A stretch of 64,000 nt of DNA. Source: Tubiluchus corallicola (lineage: Eukaryota > Priapulida > Priapulimorpha > Priapulimorphida > Tubiluchidae). Of this stretch, positions 18,901 through 33,900 are shown piece after piece. The stretch is taken from the NCBI GenBank assembly GCA_030141605.1, contig JAQGDQ010000003.1:825501-889500 (forward strand), given 5' to 3'. Each line of letters starts with the position of its first letter. The first letter of the stretch is position 1. The notes beneath the pieces were generated by a model. That model ran no database searches and had not been told where the DNA came from. It was given only the letters and a program-made list of their open reading frames with translations. Both the position numbers and the translations under genes were made by a program.

Positions 18901-21900
18901 TATTTCATAATTTTTGTAGGTTTCTACTCCTCACACTATGGATTTTCATGCAAAATTATAGATGAGCTTCATTTGCTTACCTTAGACAAATTAAAGACCG
19001 ATTTTTGACGAAAAAATTGAAAAAAGCTTGCAGTCAATGTACAGTATCACTTGTATGAAATCAGCTAATGCAAATAATTGTAACTATCCAGACACAGCAC
19101 TCTATACACTTTGGTCTATTCAATTTTTAAGGGGAAATTGTTGTTAAAAGATGAGGCTATCTTAATTTGTCCGTGGCTGATCGGTTGGTTTTCCTTGAAT
19201 AGCAGCCAACTTGGGTTGTAGCAAGCAGGGGATCGATAAAGTAGTGTACAATCATGCAAGTGTATGCCAGACTAATTCACTCAATAGGCCAATTTGGAGT
19301 GTCTGAAGAGGGCATGTTCCTCTTAGTTTTATCCAATTAAATCACATAAATGTTTAAACAAATGGCATGATTGGATAGCTGAGTTTCTCCTACATAGAAC
19401 AGTACCTAATTTGTAATCATTTATTTATGTCTGTGTTCATACAATATACGATCTATTTTCAAACGGCTCGGTCCAGAAAGAGTTAAACACCTCTAATAAG
19501 TCTAACTAATTTATACAGCTGTAACTATATTTAGTTTTTACGATATGTTTTAGACGGCCTTAAACAAGACAAAAAAGGCAGCTTTGACAATAAATGTTCA
19601 TGCACCTACTGCCTTACAGCTAGAACCGTAGCTAAAAATGGTTTTTATGGTTAGCCGATTAGCCACCTGTTAATTATACATGTATCTGAAAATAATGTAA
19701 TCTTTAAATGTAATATGAACACTGTTAATTAAGTTATTACCTCTGATACATTAAGCAGGTTATCAATGTCATATGCATTATCAAGTTTTAATGCTGTCCA
19801 TATGGGTTCATTCTTTCGACATGATCTAAAATTAAGCATTTATTGATAGCCTAGTCATCCATGTAACCATGACACACAGAATAGTGAACATTAAATCCAC
19901 AGAAATAAGAAATATATTAAAAACAGAATATAAAAACGAATAAATGCATGATTGAATAAATGGATTCACCAACTATTGTAAAAATACTATAATGTATCTA
20001 ATTTAGTACAAAAATGTTTGGGCAAAGTCAATAGGTGCGTGTGGTATATTGTGTGATTCAGTTTAGTATGAGCGTTGACTTAGTACAAAATGAAATTTCG
20101 CCTAAAATTGAATATATTTGCAGTAAATAAATAAATAAACTAACACAAAAATACAAATTAATGAATAATTTAAAAATAATTCTTAATAACAAATATTGAC
20201 GCAATTAATAAAAATAGCCTTAAGAAGAAGTGAAAAAAACGACAACAAAATACAGTATATATCTTCATGTGAAAGAAAAAGGACAAAAAAATCACAAAAG
20301 ACAAAGCATAATACTTTTCTGGATTTCAGAAAGTGATAATGCATTCGTTAATTAAGCACAGAAACCAGAGTACATGAAACTCAAGGTAAAAACATAATAA
20401 GCACAAAAAAGTGTTACCACTATAAATCCAAACCAGACAGTCAATGACCGTGTAGGTCACCTCAAGAAAAATTTGCAATAACCACACTTGTATTATACAA
20501 GGTCAAGCACAACTGCACACTGGCTAATTGGGGTCATGTGTTATCACGTTGCCATGACATCCTACTAGTATACAAATGGGTTAGAGTCAGAAAAACTTTG
20601 ACAGTGCCTTCATAGGGGTCACTGATGATAATCCTCTGGATTGTTACATCCTGCTGTGCTCTCTGTTGTCTTTCTATTAACTTTGCATCTAGCATCTTCC
20701 TACATCTGGCCCACAGCAGATCCTTAAAATAATGATTCTAGTATTGAATTTCTAAGCTTATAGTACCCTATAATTATTACACAAGTGTTTGCAACATTTC
20801 CTTTAGATGCCCTGTGGGTGACCTCAGATGGCCAAGAATTTTTGACCGTGGTCATTCAGTTTGATATGCATTTTATGCAAAAGTTACTACACACCAAAAA
20901 TCTAAGATGAAGGACAAAAGGTTTTAGCAAAATAAAGAAAATTAAGTCATTTGTCAACGACGCTCGATGTTTTAATGAACCATGTCAAACTGCCTCTGTG
21001 TAAGCTTTATTTGACTATCTTCCACAATATGTTTGACACAGTCCCTGCAGATGCCTTTCAGGTGACCCCAGCTGGGCCAACATTTGTTAGTGTCAAAACT
21101 GCCTCACCCCAGGTTTTAATTTGATATATTACTCGATATGGCACAGACACTCCCTGTTAATGACCTTTGGGTGACCCCGGGTGGGCCAACATTTTGGCAG
21201 TGTCTAAAACTCTAGAGTATTACAATGTTTTCTGTATGTTGCATCTGTTTGGCCTCAAAATTGGCAAAGAATATGTATTTTATCTGTTTTGGCAGAAATG
21301 GTCCCTATATATGACCCCAGGTGGGCCAGCATTTGTTAGTGTCAAACCCACTTCACCCCAAGCTTTAAGATGATATATTACTCGATATGCTGCATATGCA
21401 TATGCTTGGCCTCAGAATTGTCAAATAATATGTACTTTATCTGTTCTGGAAGAAATGGTCATTTTTACACCCTAGCAACTGCCAAATTGAGACCTTGTAC
21501 ACCATAGCAGCCGCCATATTAAGACCTTGCACACCATAGCAATCGCTGGACTTTTGAAAGGTCATATAATATACTGTCCAAAATTATTATAAAAACATTT
21601 TGTTTACTGCTTACATCATATAGATTTTAGCAAAATGTCCAAAGTCCCACATAACTTGATCCTCTGGTTTGCGACATTTCAACACTAGGTCATTCATTTT
21701 GACACATGACATGCATCTTGCACCAAGGTTGCAGCATGCCAAAGGTCAATGACCTGAGAAAAAAGGTTTTGGCTAAATATATAAAATTAACTTAAATGTG
21801 GATGATGCCCGACAGATGCCGCAACAAGTCCCCTTACTGACTAAAGTCAAGGGACCTAAAAAGTAACATTAAATTTTAGTGATCTTTTGTGTTTTTCTTT

Positions 21901-24900
21901 GTTCACATGATGGATTCAAAAGTGGCGTTTCTACATTTCTCTGTACAGGACTTTTTGCTAATTGTCCTAACTTCGAGAATCACTTCGATTTTTGTGTTAG
22001 CGTATCATTATTACTGTAAATGTATTCAATCTCTTTGTCACTTAATTTACAACCTATACTAAATTTAATTATACAGTTAAATAAATTTACGACTGTGTTA
22101 TGATTTTACCCAAACAGCTTTTGTATCAAATTAAATACTTGAGCATTCGTTTTTTTTTCAAAAATTTGTGTATGAATTCGTAATTATTCATACATTTGCC
22201 ATGTGTGTGTAATGGCTATTCTGTGTGTGAATGGTTATATTGAGTGGCTCAGAAAAAATGTGCCGAAGTAGAAAAACACAAATAGTACATAAATAATGAT
22301 AACTAGCTATGTGTTACAAAATGGATAAAAAGCTGGAATATCATAAAAAGAGCCTTAAACATATGATTATTAAAGAAAGTAATAAAAGTGACAAAAAATA
22401 AGTTTTTTATTTATAGACTGGTGCTGCAAATAAAACGCAAAATTTTAAAATAAGTTTTTGGAGATCATGCCGGCATTCAAACGTAATGCACTTCAAACTT
22501 ATAGATCTTTAAAGCTTCTATACTTACAGTTAATATGATCTATAAACTGAACTTAAGTGTCGGCAAATGTAATTTAGAACGCTGATTTCAAAGATTTTAT
22601 GCAAGTAAAATTAGTATAATTGTTAAAAATAGGAATTAGACATTCTCTGCTATCAGTAATCTCCAGCTATTTTATTAAAAAGTGTTGTCTCGAGCAGCTC
22701 AGCACTTGTCTGCCGATCTAGGGGTTTTGGGTTCAAATCCCGTTTGTGTTAGGATTTTTTTAGTCACGTTTCACTCAAACATTATTGCTAATACTTATAA
22801 CCAGCTGGCTTACTTATAAACTTAACTCTTGTAAACAATATTACATAACTAAATTTATAAATTAATACGTCATTGTTTCACTCAGACATTATTGGTAATC
22901 TTTATAAAAAGCTGGCTTACTTATAAACTTAACTCTTGTGAACAATATTACAAAACTAATCTTATAAATTAAAACGTCATTATTTGCATGTTTTAACTTT
23001 AAGCAATCAATAGCAATATAATACTTGAGAATGTCGGTGATACCAAGCGGAACAGTGGATTTATTTGGAAACAGGAGCTTGCTCATGTAATACTCATTGG
23101 ATTCCGTTTTTCCCAGCAAAGACGAACCAGGTTGGTCAAGAACCTACATGAAATAATCTCGAGTTTTATAAATGTTAAAAACTTCTATAAACTTAAACAA
23201 ACTTCTTTATTCTCAAATTCATTTATTCAAGAAAGAACTAATTACTTAAACATAGAAAACATGAGTATTTGCATAAAAAATTCTTAACTTTTCTCATTCT
23301 AGTCAGCAATAAACAAAATATAAACTGAAATATAACATGCTGAATAGCACATGGATATGAAAAGGATCTAAAACTGGTACCATGTCACAATTTTACTAAA
23401 AAATCCTTTTTTGGACCATATGGATTAATTATATTTAACAGCTCTATTAAATATAAACAAAACAACAAGCAACTATAGTTTGAGCTACAGTAGGTGCTGC
23501 TTAATAGACTCAGTTGCTTAAGTGACTCAAAAATGCCTGGTATGGGCCGCTTCTATTCAAATGTACATAAAAACTGTCGGTAATTGAGTCAAATAACTCC
23601 GCATAATTGACTCAATATTTTTCCTTCACCTACTTAAAATAATACATTTGCATGTGCCCAAAAAGCCTTTCCTACTAATTATGTCATCTTAACTTCGCTT
23701 TTGTGTACTATAATATAGGTAGAAACAATCATCTTAAGTACATTTCTATTTGTATGCAGGCACATTTATCATGAGCTAATACACTAGTGTAGCGGTTTTG
23801 CTTTGAACGCTACCCAAGAATTTCTGGAAGGTAAACAATTAATCACTTGTCTAGAGGGTTTGCTTTTAAAGCTCTCGTTTCAAGCTTAATCAGTTAACAA
23901 TCAAAGATGCAGGTACAGTAATCAGCTGGTACTCCTTGTGACTTACAGGAGTAAACATCATACAGCAAATAAGAGCACAGAGTCAAGAAGTTTCAAAAAT
24001 GGAACATAAACGCAAAGATCTAACAGTTGACAGGGAAACTGAAAATTTTAGAGCAGTACAATAAACATCCAAAGAACAGGCAAATTTTTTTAACTGCACA
24101 AAGGAATTTAGGCATTTCTTCGTTTCTAAAATTTATTAAAAACCTTTGTAGTGCAAACTAAGCTGATGACTCATACCTCTATACCAGTAATACCACAGCC
24201 GTCGGTTAATTGGGTCAAAACACTTCGGTCCCAAAATGAGTCTATTAAGCGGCGCTTACTGTATTAGTTACTCGCCTAGTGTTGAAAACTATCATCAATG
24301 GATTATGGTCTTCACACAGAAATTTCCGAGCGATACAGCTTTAGCGGCACGTACTGTTACTTAATAAAATATAATACTAAACAAAGGTTCTGCTACTTTC
24401 AGCAGAATGGATAGGGGTAATATTTACCTTGGCAAGAATGCGTAATTCAGGATCTAACAGAGGCTGACAGATAAAACTTTCTAAAGGTGCACAAGCTAGC
24501 ATCAACACTGCACACAGGAACATTACGATGGATGAAATGGTGAACATAGCTATAATAGCACTGTGAAAACATAACAGTAGTTTAATAGAATTGCAGAAGT
24601 AAGAAATACTTACTAGCTACACTACTAGATACCAACTAAAAGTCAAACTGTTAACCAACCACAGAGAAAACTGTGATTCTTAAATACAGTTCAGTACACT
24701 GAAAACTGGAATCTAGCACTCAACAACCTGGACTAGTTAATGTAGACTATTTATTAACTAGTGGGCGGTGCACCATAGCCAATCACTCATTTATTCCCTT
24801 AAAGGAAAACCAGACCCCAGCTTAAGCTATAGCTCAAAACAATCTCCCTTATAAAATATTGAAAGGGAATGTACTATTTTTTGAAGAATGACTTTCGTGA

Positions 24901-27900
24901 AAGAATTATTACCACAGAAATGTAATTTCGCATTAGAGGGCTAGTTCCTTGTTGTCACATGCACTTTGCTTTTCACTAGTTTTGCCTACATCTCAGAAAT
25001 ACGTTGCACAAAAAAGATGCTGTACCTCTCACTTCAGAGGTGTTTAGTTATGACGTAATACCCATGTTTGAGAACTCATGAGTGAGCATAGCGGTAGACT
25101 TGAAATTGGAATTTTAAACTCGAAATTTGCCAGTTTTTTTTATATCACACTGAATATTATACAGTCGCACTGTACTTCAATTTTCGTAAATACATGCAGT
25201 ATGCTCATAGAGTGTTTGCTTAGTGCTGTTGAAAAAATGTTGAGGCGTCATCACTAGTTATATGACCCTGCCTGCCATTAACTAAGGTCTTAAGCTAATT
25301 ATCAGAAACATCTTGGCATTATTATAGGTGTTAAAATGTATACTTTTTACCATGCTTCAAAATGGAGTATGATATGAAAAATCATCCTGTTTTCCTTTAA
25401 GAACATTTTATACATTTTTCTTAGCACACTTAGAAGGAAACTTCGAGAATCGAAACAGTAGATTCTTTCACAGCGTGTGTCTACATGCAGCCAGACATAG
25501 TTTTTTAACTCATTTTTGTACCTTTCATATATTTGTCCCATTTTGCTTAAAAATGGTAAAACTAGTTGCAACTTATTGAGGAGGTTTTTAGAGAGGAAAG
25601 TTTCAAACCAGCATAGCTGTAAGTTTGACATTAATCTTGGCGGTATAACTTTTTTCGAAAAATTGGAATGTTTTGAAACCTGTCACTAGATCTACCCACT
25701 AATTACCAATACTACATGAGCATTCGCGTCTTACTTGTCGGGCTAAAATAACAGATGATTCTACAACAGCCGTGAAATGACCTTTACTGGCACTTTATAA
25801 TTTCTCCCTATACAAGATTCACAATACAAATGTTATTTGATACTTAATAAATTTCTATCTTTTACAGAGAAGTTTTGCTCACAGAAAGCAAACATGTTGG
25901 TTCTTTTCTCTAATCATTTTTATTCAAACACCCAATATTCAATAAGAAAATAAACACTTAAAAATATGATTTAACATACTGTGTGACCCAAATGCTTGTA
26001 AAATGTCTAAGAAAGTAGTGAAAATATAAAAGTAAAACCATATGTGCTTGTTAATTTTCTCTTAAAGTAGAGGTCATTCATCTAAACAGATTTCAGTTAA
26101 TTAGCAGTGTTTGTTTTCCAAAATTATAAATGATCACTAAATTATAAAAATGCATTGTCAGAACAATGTGAAATTGCCCTACACTTGCAATTTATTTTAC
26201 ATTTGAGACTTAACACATCAACTTTAAACTAGACTTGTATCGACATAAACCATGGCAGAAAATATACAAAGCTTTGGTAAAGAAGAATAGAAAGTTTATC
26301 ATGCATTAACCATAATTGAATCTGTAGTAAGTAATATACAAAGTACGGTAATATACAAAGGATGTAATGTACTTACCCGAAAATGCCATTTAAAAGAAAG
26401 ATAAAGCAGCACAGCTTTACACATGATATTGCCTATCGCCCAGAACAAATATTAAATGCACGACAGCCACATGTCACTCACAAAGTTTGCGCACTATTCA
26501 CTCATGCAGGAAACCCAGATGTGAAAAAGCATAAAACTCCAAACTGAGTGCTAACAATCTAGAAGTTTTCTTCTCCTAACACTAACCAGTCGTGATATAC
26601 AATTTACTTACCTCATAAGGGTCTTCGAACCAGCGGTCGATTTTCCTGGCATATGGTCGTCACTGCGACTCATCATTCCCAGCCCTGCTCCAACAAACAG
26701 CAGTATTGTAATGCAGATGATGGTTAAAGCCAGGGCAATCCAAAAAAATGACCTACATAAATCGACATTACTCCTATTTGACAATGTTACATACAAATAA
26801 CGTGAAATCAAACAAAAACACACTTTAAAACAACAGCCACTTGGGTTTAATATTGGTACTACGATAACAGTATTAATTCATCTCACTTATTCATTTATAA
26901 AATTCATAATGTCTTATGTATAGGTTAACACATAATTTTGTACAAAGTTTTCATAAAACATGACAATAAATCTGCAATTTTCAAAGAAATCAATCAAAAA
27001 ATTTTCCAGCGCTATGCGACTGCAACGATGCTTCGTGGTGGTAGATCAAAATTTAGGGAATGAGCGAGCTTTTGGACATTTCGGAACTTTTTCCATTACG
27101 GGATACTGACTGTGGTATTTTAATTAAGATTGAGTGCTGATAGTCTTGGTTTTTCCATCGCTGTCGAATAATGGTGGTCCCATCTTAGACCATATATTCA
27201 TTTCCGAGATTTGTAGATTATTAGTTAATAATTAATACACAAAATTAATGATCATGAATCACTTCAGAGAAGAATAGCAAAACATTGTTTCTGAAAGCAG
27301 GCATCACTTGTAAGATTTGTTTTCAATATTTTTTTACATAGTCAGTATTATTCAAAACCAAAACGAAATAACAACTAAACTAAGAAAAGGGTGTCAAATT
27401 CTGGGACCTCGGAAACTCCCAAATAAGTTTGAGGTTGGGATGTAAATATCGTATCCTGCAAGATGCAACCGATTTAAAATAACTTGGGCTCTGAAAAAGT
27501 GATGTAATTTTCACTGAATAATGATCAATCAAATGCAGAGACAGAACTGTTAGCATAGTTAAGCCAAATTGTACTCGTGGCTCTTCGGAAGAAACAGTAC
27601 AGCATTACTTGCCCGATTGTACCTTACATACAATTAGTAGAATTAATCTTGAACTCAGCTATATCAACAAAGTGTTTTCCCATCTAATAAAAATAACCTG
27701 AGCAGTCATCTGAAAATTTCAATATTTATTTTCAGATCCTCTCAACTGAACCATGACAAAAATGTTACATTGTTTCAAACTATTCAAGACTATATAAAGT
27801 CTGTGTCACTTTTATCAATTGATTGTATATAGAATTGCTAATTTAACATCAATATTTAATTCATTACTGACACGTAATTGTCATGCATCGTAGTTTCTGA

Positions 27901-30900
27901 CATACATTTATTTTGAATTACACCCTAAGGTACTTAGTTAAATATAACTGTATATCAAAAGTTATGATTGATAAAAGATAAAATGAGATTATAAAAAAAT
28001 GAAATGTATTCTTGAATGACTTAACATCTATTTTTATGAAATACTAAGCAGACATGAATGGGTCAACGGACGGTTTTTTTCCAAATACAAAAACCTCCCT
28101 ATCCAATGTGGGGGGGGGGGGAGGGGCTCTCAGCAGTGTAATCAATGCAAACTACTATAATTTGAATCAAAAATAAATAAAAACAATTAATTGACATTTT
28201 CATATCTGCTAATAATAATGGAATGTGTTTTTAAAATCGTTCAATTCAGTTTCTGCTCTTCTACAAAAGGTTTTGGTGTTTCTATCTGAAATTGTGTTTT
28301 CACTGTTGAAATGTGTTCATCCATTGTATGTATTGAACACAAATCAGTAATTTATTATTAACTTTGAATATCCTGCTGAGTTAGGCTATTAAAGTAACAA
28401 TAATCCAACTATGCAATTTTTGAAAATGCAAAATATAAGGGGGTTGGAGGGAATCTAAGTAAAGCTTTTGCACATGACGGAATTTTGTCGATTGTCTTAA
28501 AAACCAAAAAGCTGGGCCATTCAACATCTGCAAGATCCAGTTCATAATTTTCAGAGAAATTAACTTTTTGCTTTATCTGTACACAAAGAAATGGTAAGAA
28601 ATTAGATCTCTTAATTAACACTTCATATCTATAGCCTGCTACAACCATCAATAATGTCTTTGGTGGTTGTAGCATGCTACAGATAATGGGGTGTTAATTA
28701 AGAGATGTAATTTCTTACCATTTTTTGTAACCAAAAATTTTTTTGTTTATTTGATAATTAATGAAGACCCCTTATCAATGGAATCTAGGTAAAAAAAGGC
28801 ACAGGAAAAACGAAATAACACCAACCCTAATACTAACCCTAACCCAGCCAAAATAAATTTTTTGCCTATGACCTTTTTCCTGTGATTTTATTACCAGTCC
28901 CGTTAATGCACATTGTACTTTCTGCAAATTTTCACTCACCTTGCTCTTAAGCTTGCACTTAAGGTTTGGAGTACTTACATGGCCCCAAGTTAACAAAACT
29001 TGTCATTACAAAAATATGTACAGCACAGTGAATCTATTACAAGGCCATGTGTTAAAATAAGGCATAATACCATACAGTACCTTAGACGGTTGTATGCCTT
29101 GATGTTCCAAGAGTTAAAGGCTTCAGTAATATTTTTCTTGAGACCTGGTGAATCAACCTATATAGTTAAAAGTTGCATAAAAATCATTCAAACATGTAAA
29201 TGAATTTTGAAAATTAACAATTCAAAAATTTTAAATGATTTCGTCTAGCATTTTGTTAAAAAGTGCTTTTTCTCTCATTTTAAAAAAGAAAGCAAAATAC
29301 AATGCGCTAGGTCTACATTCATTTCATTCTGTGTGACCAGACGAAATTGTGAATTTGCAGTCACATCGTTTACAAGAGTTGTGTACAAGAATTGTGTACA
29401 AGAATTGTGTATTTCAAGTTATTACAGATTTTGCATACATATACTGTGGGAAAATAAAGTAAAAAACAAAGTAAGACAGAAAATAATAAAGTGAAAAAGA
29501 CAATATTTGGCAAAAAAGACAAAATAAATGATTAAAAAACGAAAAATCTCCATACAGGCAAGAAAGTAAAACTGGCTAAAATAGACCTCAGTAATAAATA
29601 AATTTCTTTTATTTACAATTTTTAATGTTATTTTCGATGGTTCTATATAATTACAACTAGTACAATTTTAAAATGGGCAGTGAGTTATCCCAAAATTTTG
29701 CCTTATATCTTTGATACAACTAAGTCTGCACAAAGCAAACTTAGTATATGTTCGCAATAAAATGGGTCCCAAGATAATAGAAGGCCTGTGCAGTGATATT
29801 TGCCTTCTGACCAATGCAAACAAAAGTTCTTTTTGCTCTTTTTTCCTTTCAGAGTTTTTGTGATGACTACAAAGTTTTTGGTATGTGGTACGGTACCTTT
29901 GAAACAAAAACACAAATAAGAAAATAGCCATTTGCAACTAACAACAAGCAGAACCACAAAATGGACTATAATTTACTTTTGTTCTTATTAATTAAATCTA
30001 TACTTACTGCATACTGTGTATATCCCGTACAGTGCCGTAAATAACTACAGCTTGTGACGCCCAGGGTGGCACTTGAGTTTGACCCCAAGAGTTTAGATTT
30101 GTAAGATTTAGCAGTGTTACCACGCAGTTGCAATAAATTGTACAGACAAAATAATAAAGCACAACTGAAAAAACTTGTTTGTGAAGAACTAAACTTGCCT
30201 TACATGCTTCAAATTTATGATGTTCAAAGACCTTCAAATGTTTAGGAGGAAGGAGCATGATTGTACATGTATTTCACAGCTAACTCAAAACGTCTAGTGC
30301 ACAGAAACTTTGAAAGCAAAGGTAAACTATGATGGAGTATCTAATTATCTTTCTCTGTTAATTGATAGAAGACGCTGTAAACAGCATGTGCTTGAAAAAT
30401 TAAATTGCCAGGTGTTTTACGTTTCTATTTTTTCAACAGAATCAACTTTCAGGACACTTGATGAAAGTCCTACATTCTGAAAAAGGCCGCATGGGATAGA
30501 CTGCTGCCTCTGCCCCACTAGTTCCTCCACTGAAACTTTATTAGTTTTCACCATGCTATGACGTTACATACAATAAATACAGAATCATACATGGATGCGT
30601 CTAAAAGTGGATGAAGTGCAGCGTGTTTTGTAAGTCACTCTTTATTTTTAAAAGTTTGTCAAAATAGTACTTACAGAAGAAACCACATATTGGTTGCTGA
30701 GTTTACAATTTATGGGGATTTTCTTGGCATTAAACTTAGTTTCGCAAGTTTAGTGAAAAGTCCATAGAACACATGAATGTGACCACCACCTTTTCTGAAA
30801 CAAGCCATGCCATGTTTTTACGTATTCTTGGCCAGTCAATTTTGGACAACTTTTCAGAGTAGTAGAAGCATATGGCATTCCTAATCCATTCTTGTAGTGT

Positions 30901-33900
30901 GGGTAGGTCTGTGTTCGGGCAGTTTGTTCTTAACATAGTATCATAAACAAATGTTGCATGGTGTATGATCTGATGAATGAGCAACCCAAGCAATTTTACG
31001 CCTCTGTTCTAGATCAGGATGACAGCAGAAGAAAACTGCACAAAACTTTAAATTTTGCAATTAAACTTTAAAATTCTCATCTATTTAATAAGAGTTTACT
31101 GCAAGATGAATGTTATGAGTTGATTAATAGAAAAGAAATTTAAACATCATATTAGTGAGTGACTTATGAAATATCGTTGTATTTAGAAAAACGTGTTAAA
31201 ACGAGTGTTTACAAGCTACAAAAAATCTCCAATACAATATAAAGCATCAGGGATGTAACTGTTCTATTGTTATGCCATTTTTAGTCTAATCATTAATTAG
31301 TAATGGGTGGCTTACATGTTCACATTCTGCACATTTCCCCATGATAAGCAGGTTTTGGTGCTCACTATGTTTTGGTCCAAGACATTTGGAGTAACCAAAT
31401 GTAGCCTCTGTTACTGTTTACAAATTTGGCATCACAGGAGTGATGCAGTGTCCAAGGAAGCCATTGTTATCAAAGCCCTTGTTATTTTGCAATTTTCTGA
31501 TGTTTCACTAGCAAAACCAAACAAAATGTTTTGGGATAAAATGAAAACTCGAGGCCCAATCTCATTAGGGAGAAAGTAATGAAATTTAATAAAATTAGTG
31601 TCAAATTCAAAGTTATGGTTAACTCTATTAATTAAAGAAAACTTGTTTTTACATTAAATTTGACTTTTAAGATAATATCTTCAAAAAATTAAAACTGCAA
31701 GGAGAAAAAGAGAAAAGGAGAGAGGGACAGAGGAAGAGCGATAGAGCAAGAAAGAGAGGAGGGGGAAATGAAATGCACAAGCTGTTATAGGTCTATACAT
31801 AGAATTTTTTTGAAGTCTTCGTAGGACATTAGAATGTTAAACAATTCTAAAGATACACACATCAATATTTTATCACAGACATAGCGAAATACAAGGTTCA
31901 TACAACAGCAAATTTCAAGTTATCTCAAAATGGAATGAATTTTTTCCAAACATACCATTTTTGTGTAGTTATTTACTTTTTCAATTATTTTGTCATCTAT
32001 TATGTCCTGAAACTCATCAAGTGATTTATTTGCATCTGAAAAGTTTGAATAATAATTAAACATAACTAAAACACAATACTACACATTGTGTTAATCAAAC
32101 AAAATTTATTTAGAAACAAAGCATTGGTTTATAAGAACTACTGCAACAACACCTCAACAAAGATCCCTTTAGTTTGTTAATAACAAAAGTGATGTTTAGG
32201 TACGTCTTCTCTTAACAAATTGCTAGAATAACTAGCTAGCTAAAATGCAATCTAGTAAAATGCTTACCACGTCGCTGTGAAATAGTGTCGTTTTTAATTC
32301 TGTCTGGCAGTTCATCAATTTCTTTTTGAGCCTAAACACATTAAGAGTTCTAAATAATTCGCACAGCATTTACAGATGGTAACCATTCTAGATTTGATGG
32401 CGTCATTAGTCTCAGGTTTAACTTTGCAAATACCAACTCCAAAGCCTATATTTTTTATATTTGTCATTTGTTCTTGCCAGTTTTGTCATAAGTTGTCATA
32501 AATAACCATGCATGCTATAGCTGTCAGTTAAGTGAATAACAATAAATAAATATGTGTTTTCTTGACTGAGTTTTTATTTTCAAGCCACACAGCTAATAAA
32601 CAGAACTTAAGTTTTTATACTAGCACAATGGAAATTTAGTTTCTATGCAGTTTTGGCTCCAAAAATTTCAAGGTTCTCCAAGAAAAAACTAGTTAGTAAC
32701 TCCCATGGATTTACACTGCCTATTTATATTTAAAAACATTTGGGAATTTGTAACAGTCTATTTATAAGATGTTTTTCCTGGAGCAGGGAAATTGAATAAT
32801 TTTATTCAAAGGAAAATAATTTCAGATTTGAGTAACATGGTGCTTTATAATAAAGCAAAACTAATCACAATCTAGATTACCAAAAAGCAATAATCAGTGC
32901 AATCAGTAATTCATTCTACCGAAAATCTAGTGATAGACTAATAGTAAACCTACCTTAGCAATCAGTCCAGTTAAATTAACAGCCAACGTGCGATTTAGGT
33001 CATCCAGTGCCGTTTGAATGCTAAATGTACACTGTTAATAAAATTACACTGGGCTTAGTATAAGTGTAGTGTAGATATTATTCATAAAAAAGCTCCATAC
33101 AATGATTTTAGATTATAATAATAATTAGCAAAATGCAAAACAAATAACAGTAGCTGTAAATGGATTATAAATGTAGAAGACTTTGGACTATTTTGGTCAC
33201 AAAAAGACAATTTTTTGTTCGAGTGACTTGCTTATGTACATATATTTAAAATTTACTTCACTGTAGGTAGCTCCTCAATAGTAGTGAAATTAATATTACA
33301 ATGAACAGGCAGAAAGGTACACTACTATTAAATTAATATATTTACACCAACCTTAGAATAGTTGGCAGTAACAGTGAGAGCGGTGAGATCAACACCAGGA
33401 CAGTTTCCGCCAGTGCAGAGAGTTGTCAAATTGGAATTCAATGCATTCATTTCTGATTCTAAACGTATCAGTTTATCGTGCAATTTTAAAACAGAAATTT
33501 TCACGGCTGTCAGGTCATCAACAAGGTCTGAAACATCTTTATTAACAAACAAGAAAATAGCTTTACTATTTTATAAAAATATTCAAATGAATAACACAGC
33601 ATTTTAAGATACTTGTAATAGAGAAGTTGATTGCTGTACTGTGGCTTTAGTCACAATTTTCATGACTAGATAAGACCTTGCAAAACAAAACTCTTTAATT
33701 ATTATAATTAGAAGTCTGCAGACACAAATAAATAAATTCTTGTTATTATTTCTACTTTCAACTGCACAGAAATTTGTTACAAACAAAATAAAGCAATCCC
33801 CGGTGTAGGACTAATAAAGCCAAACTTATTCATCACTAAGCTCAGGACAAAAGAGAGATCACATGCATTTTTCAGAGGCTAGGCTAGATCATTCTGGAAA

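Noticed and set aside
28821-28845. Telomere-like CCCTAA units
   Set aside because: Only a few imperfect copies; not a telomeric or interstitial array of note.
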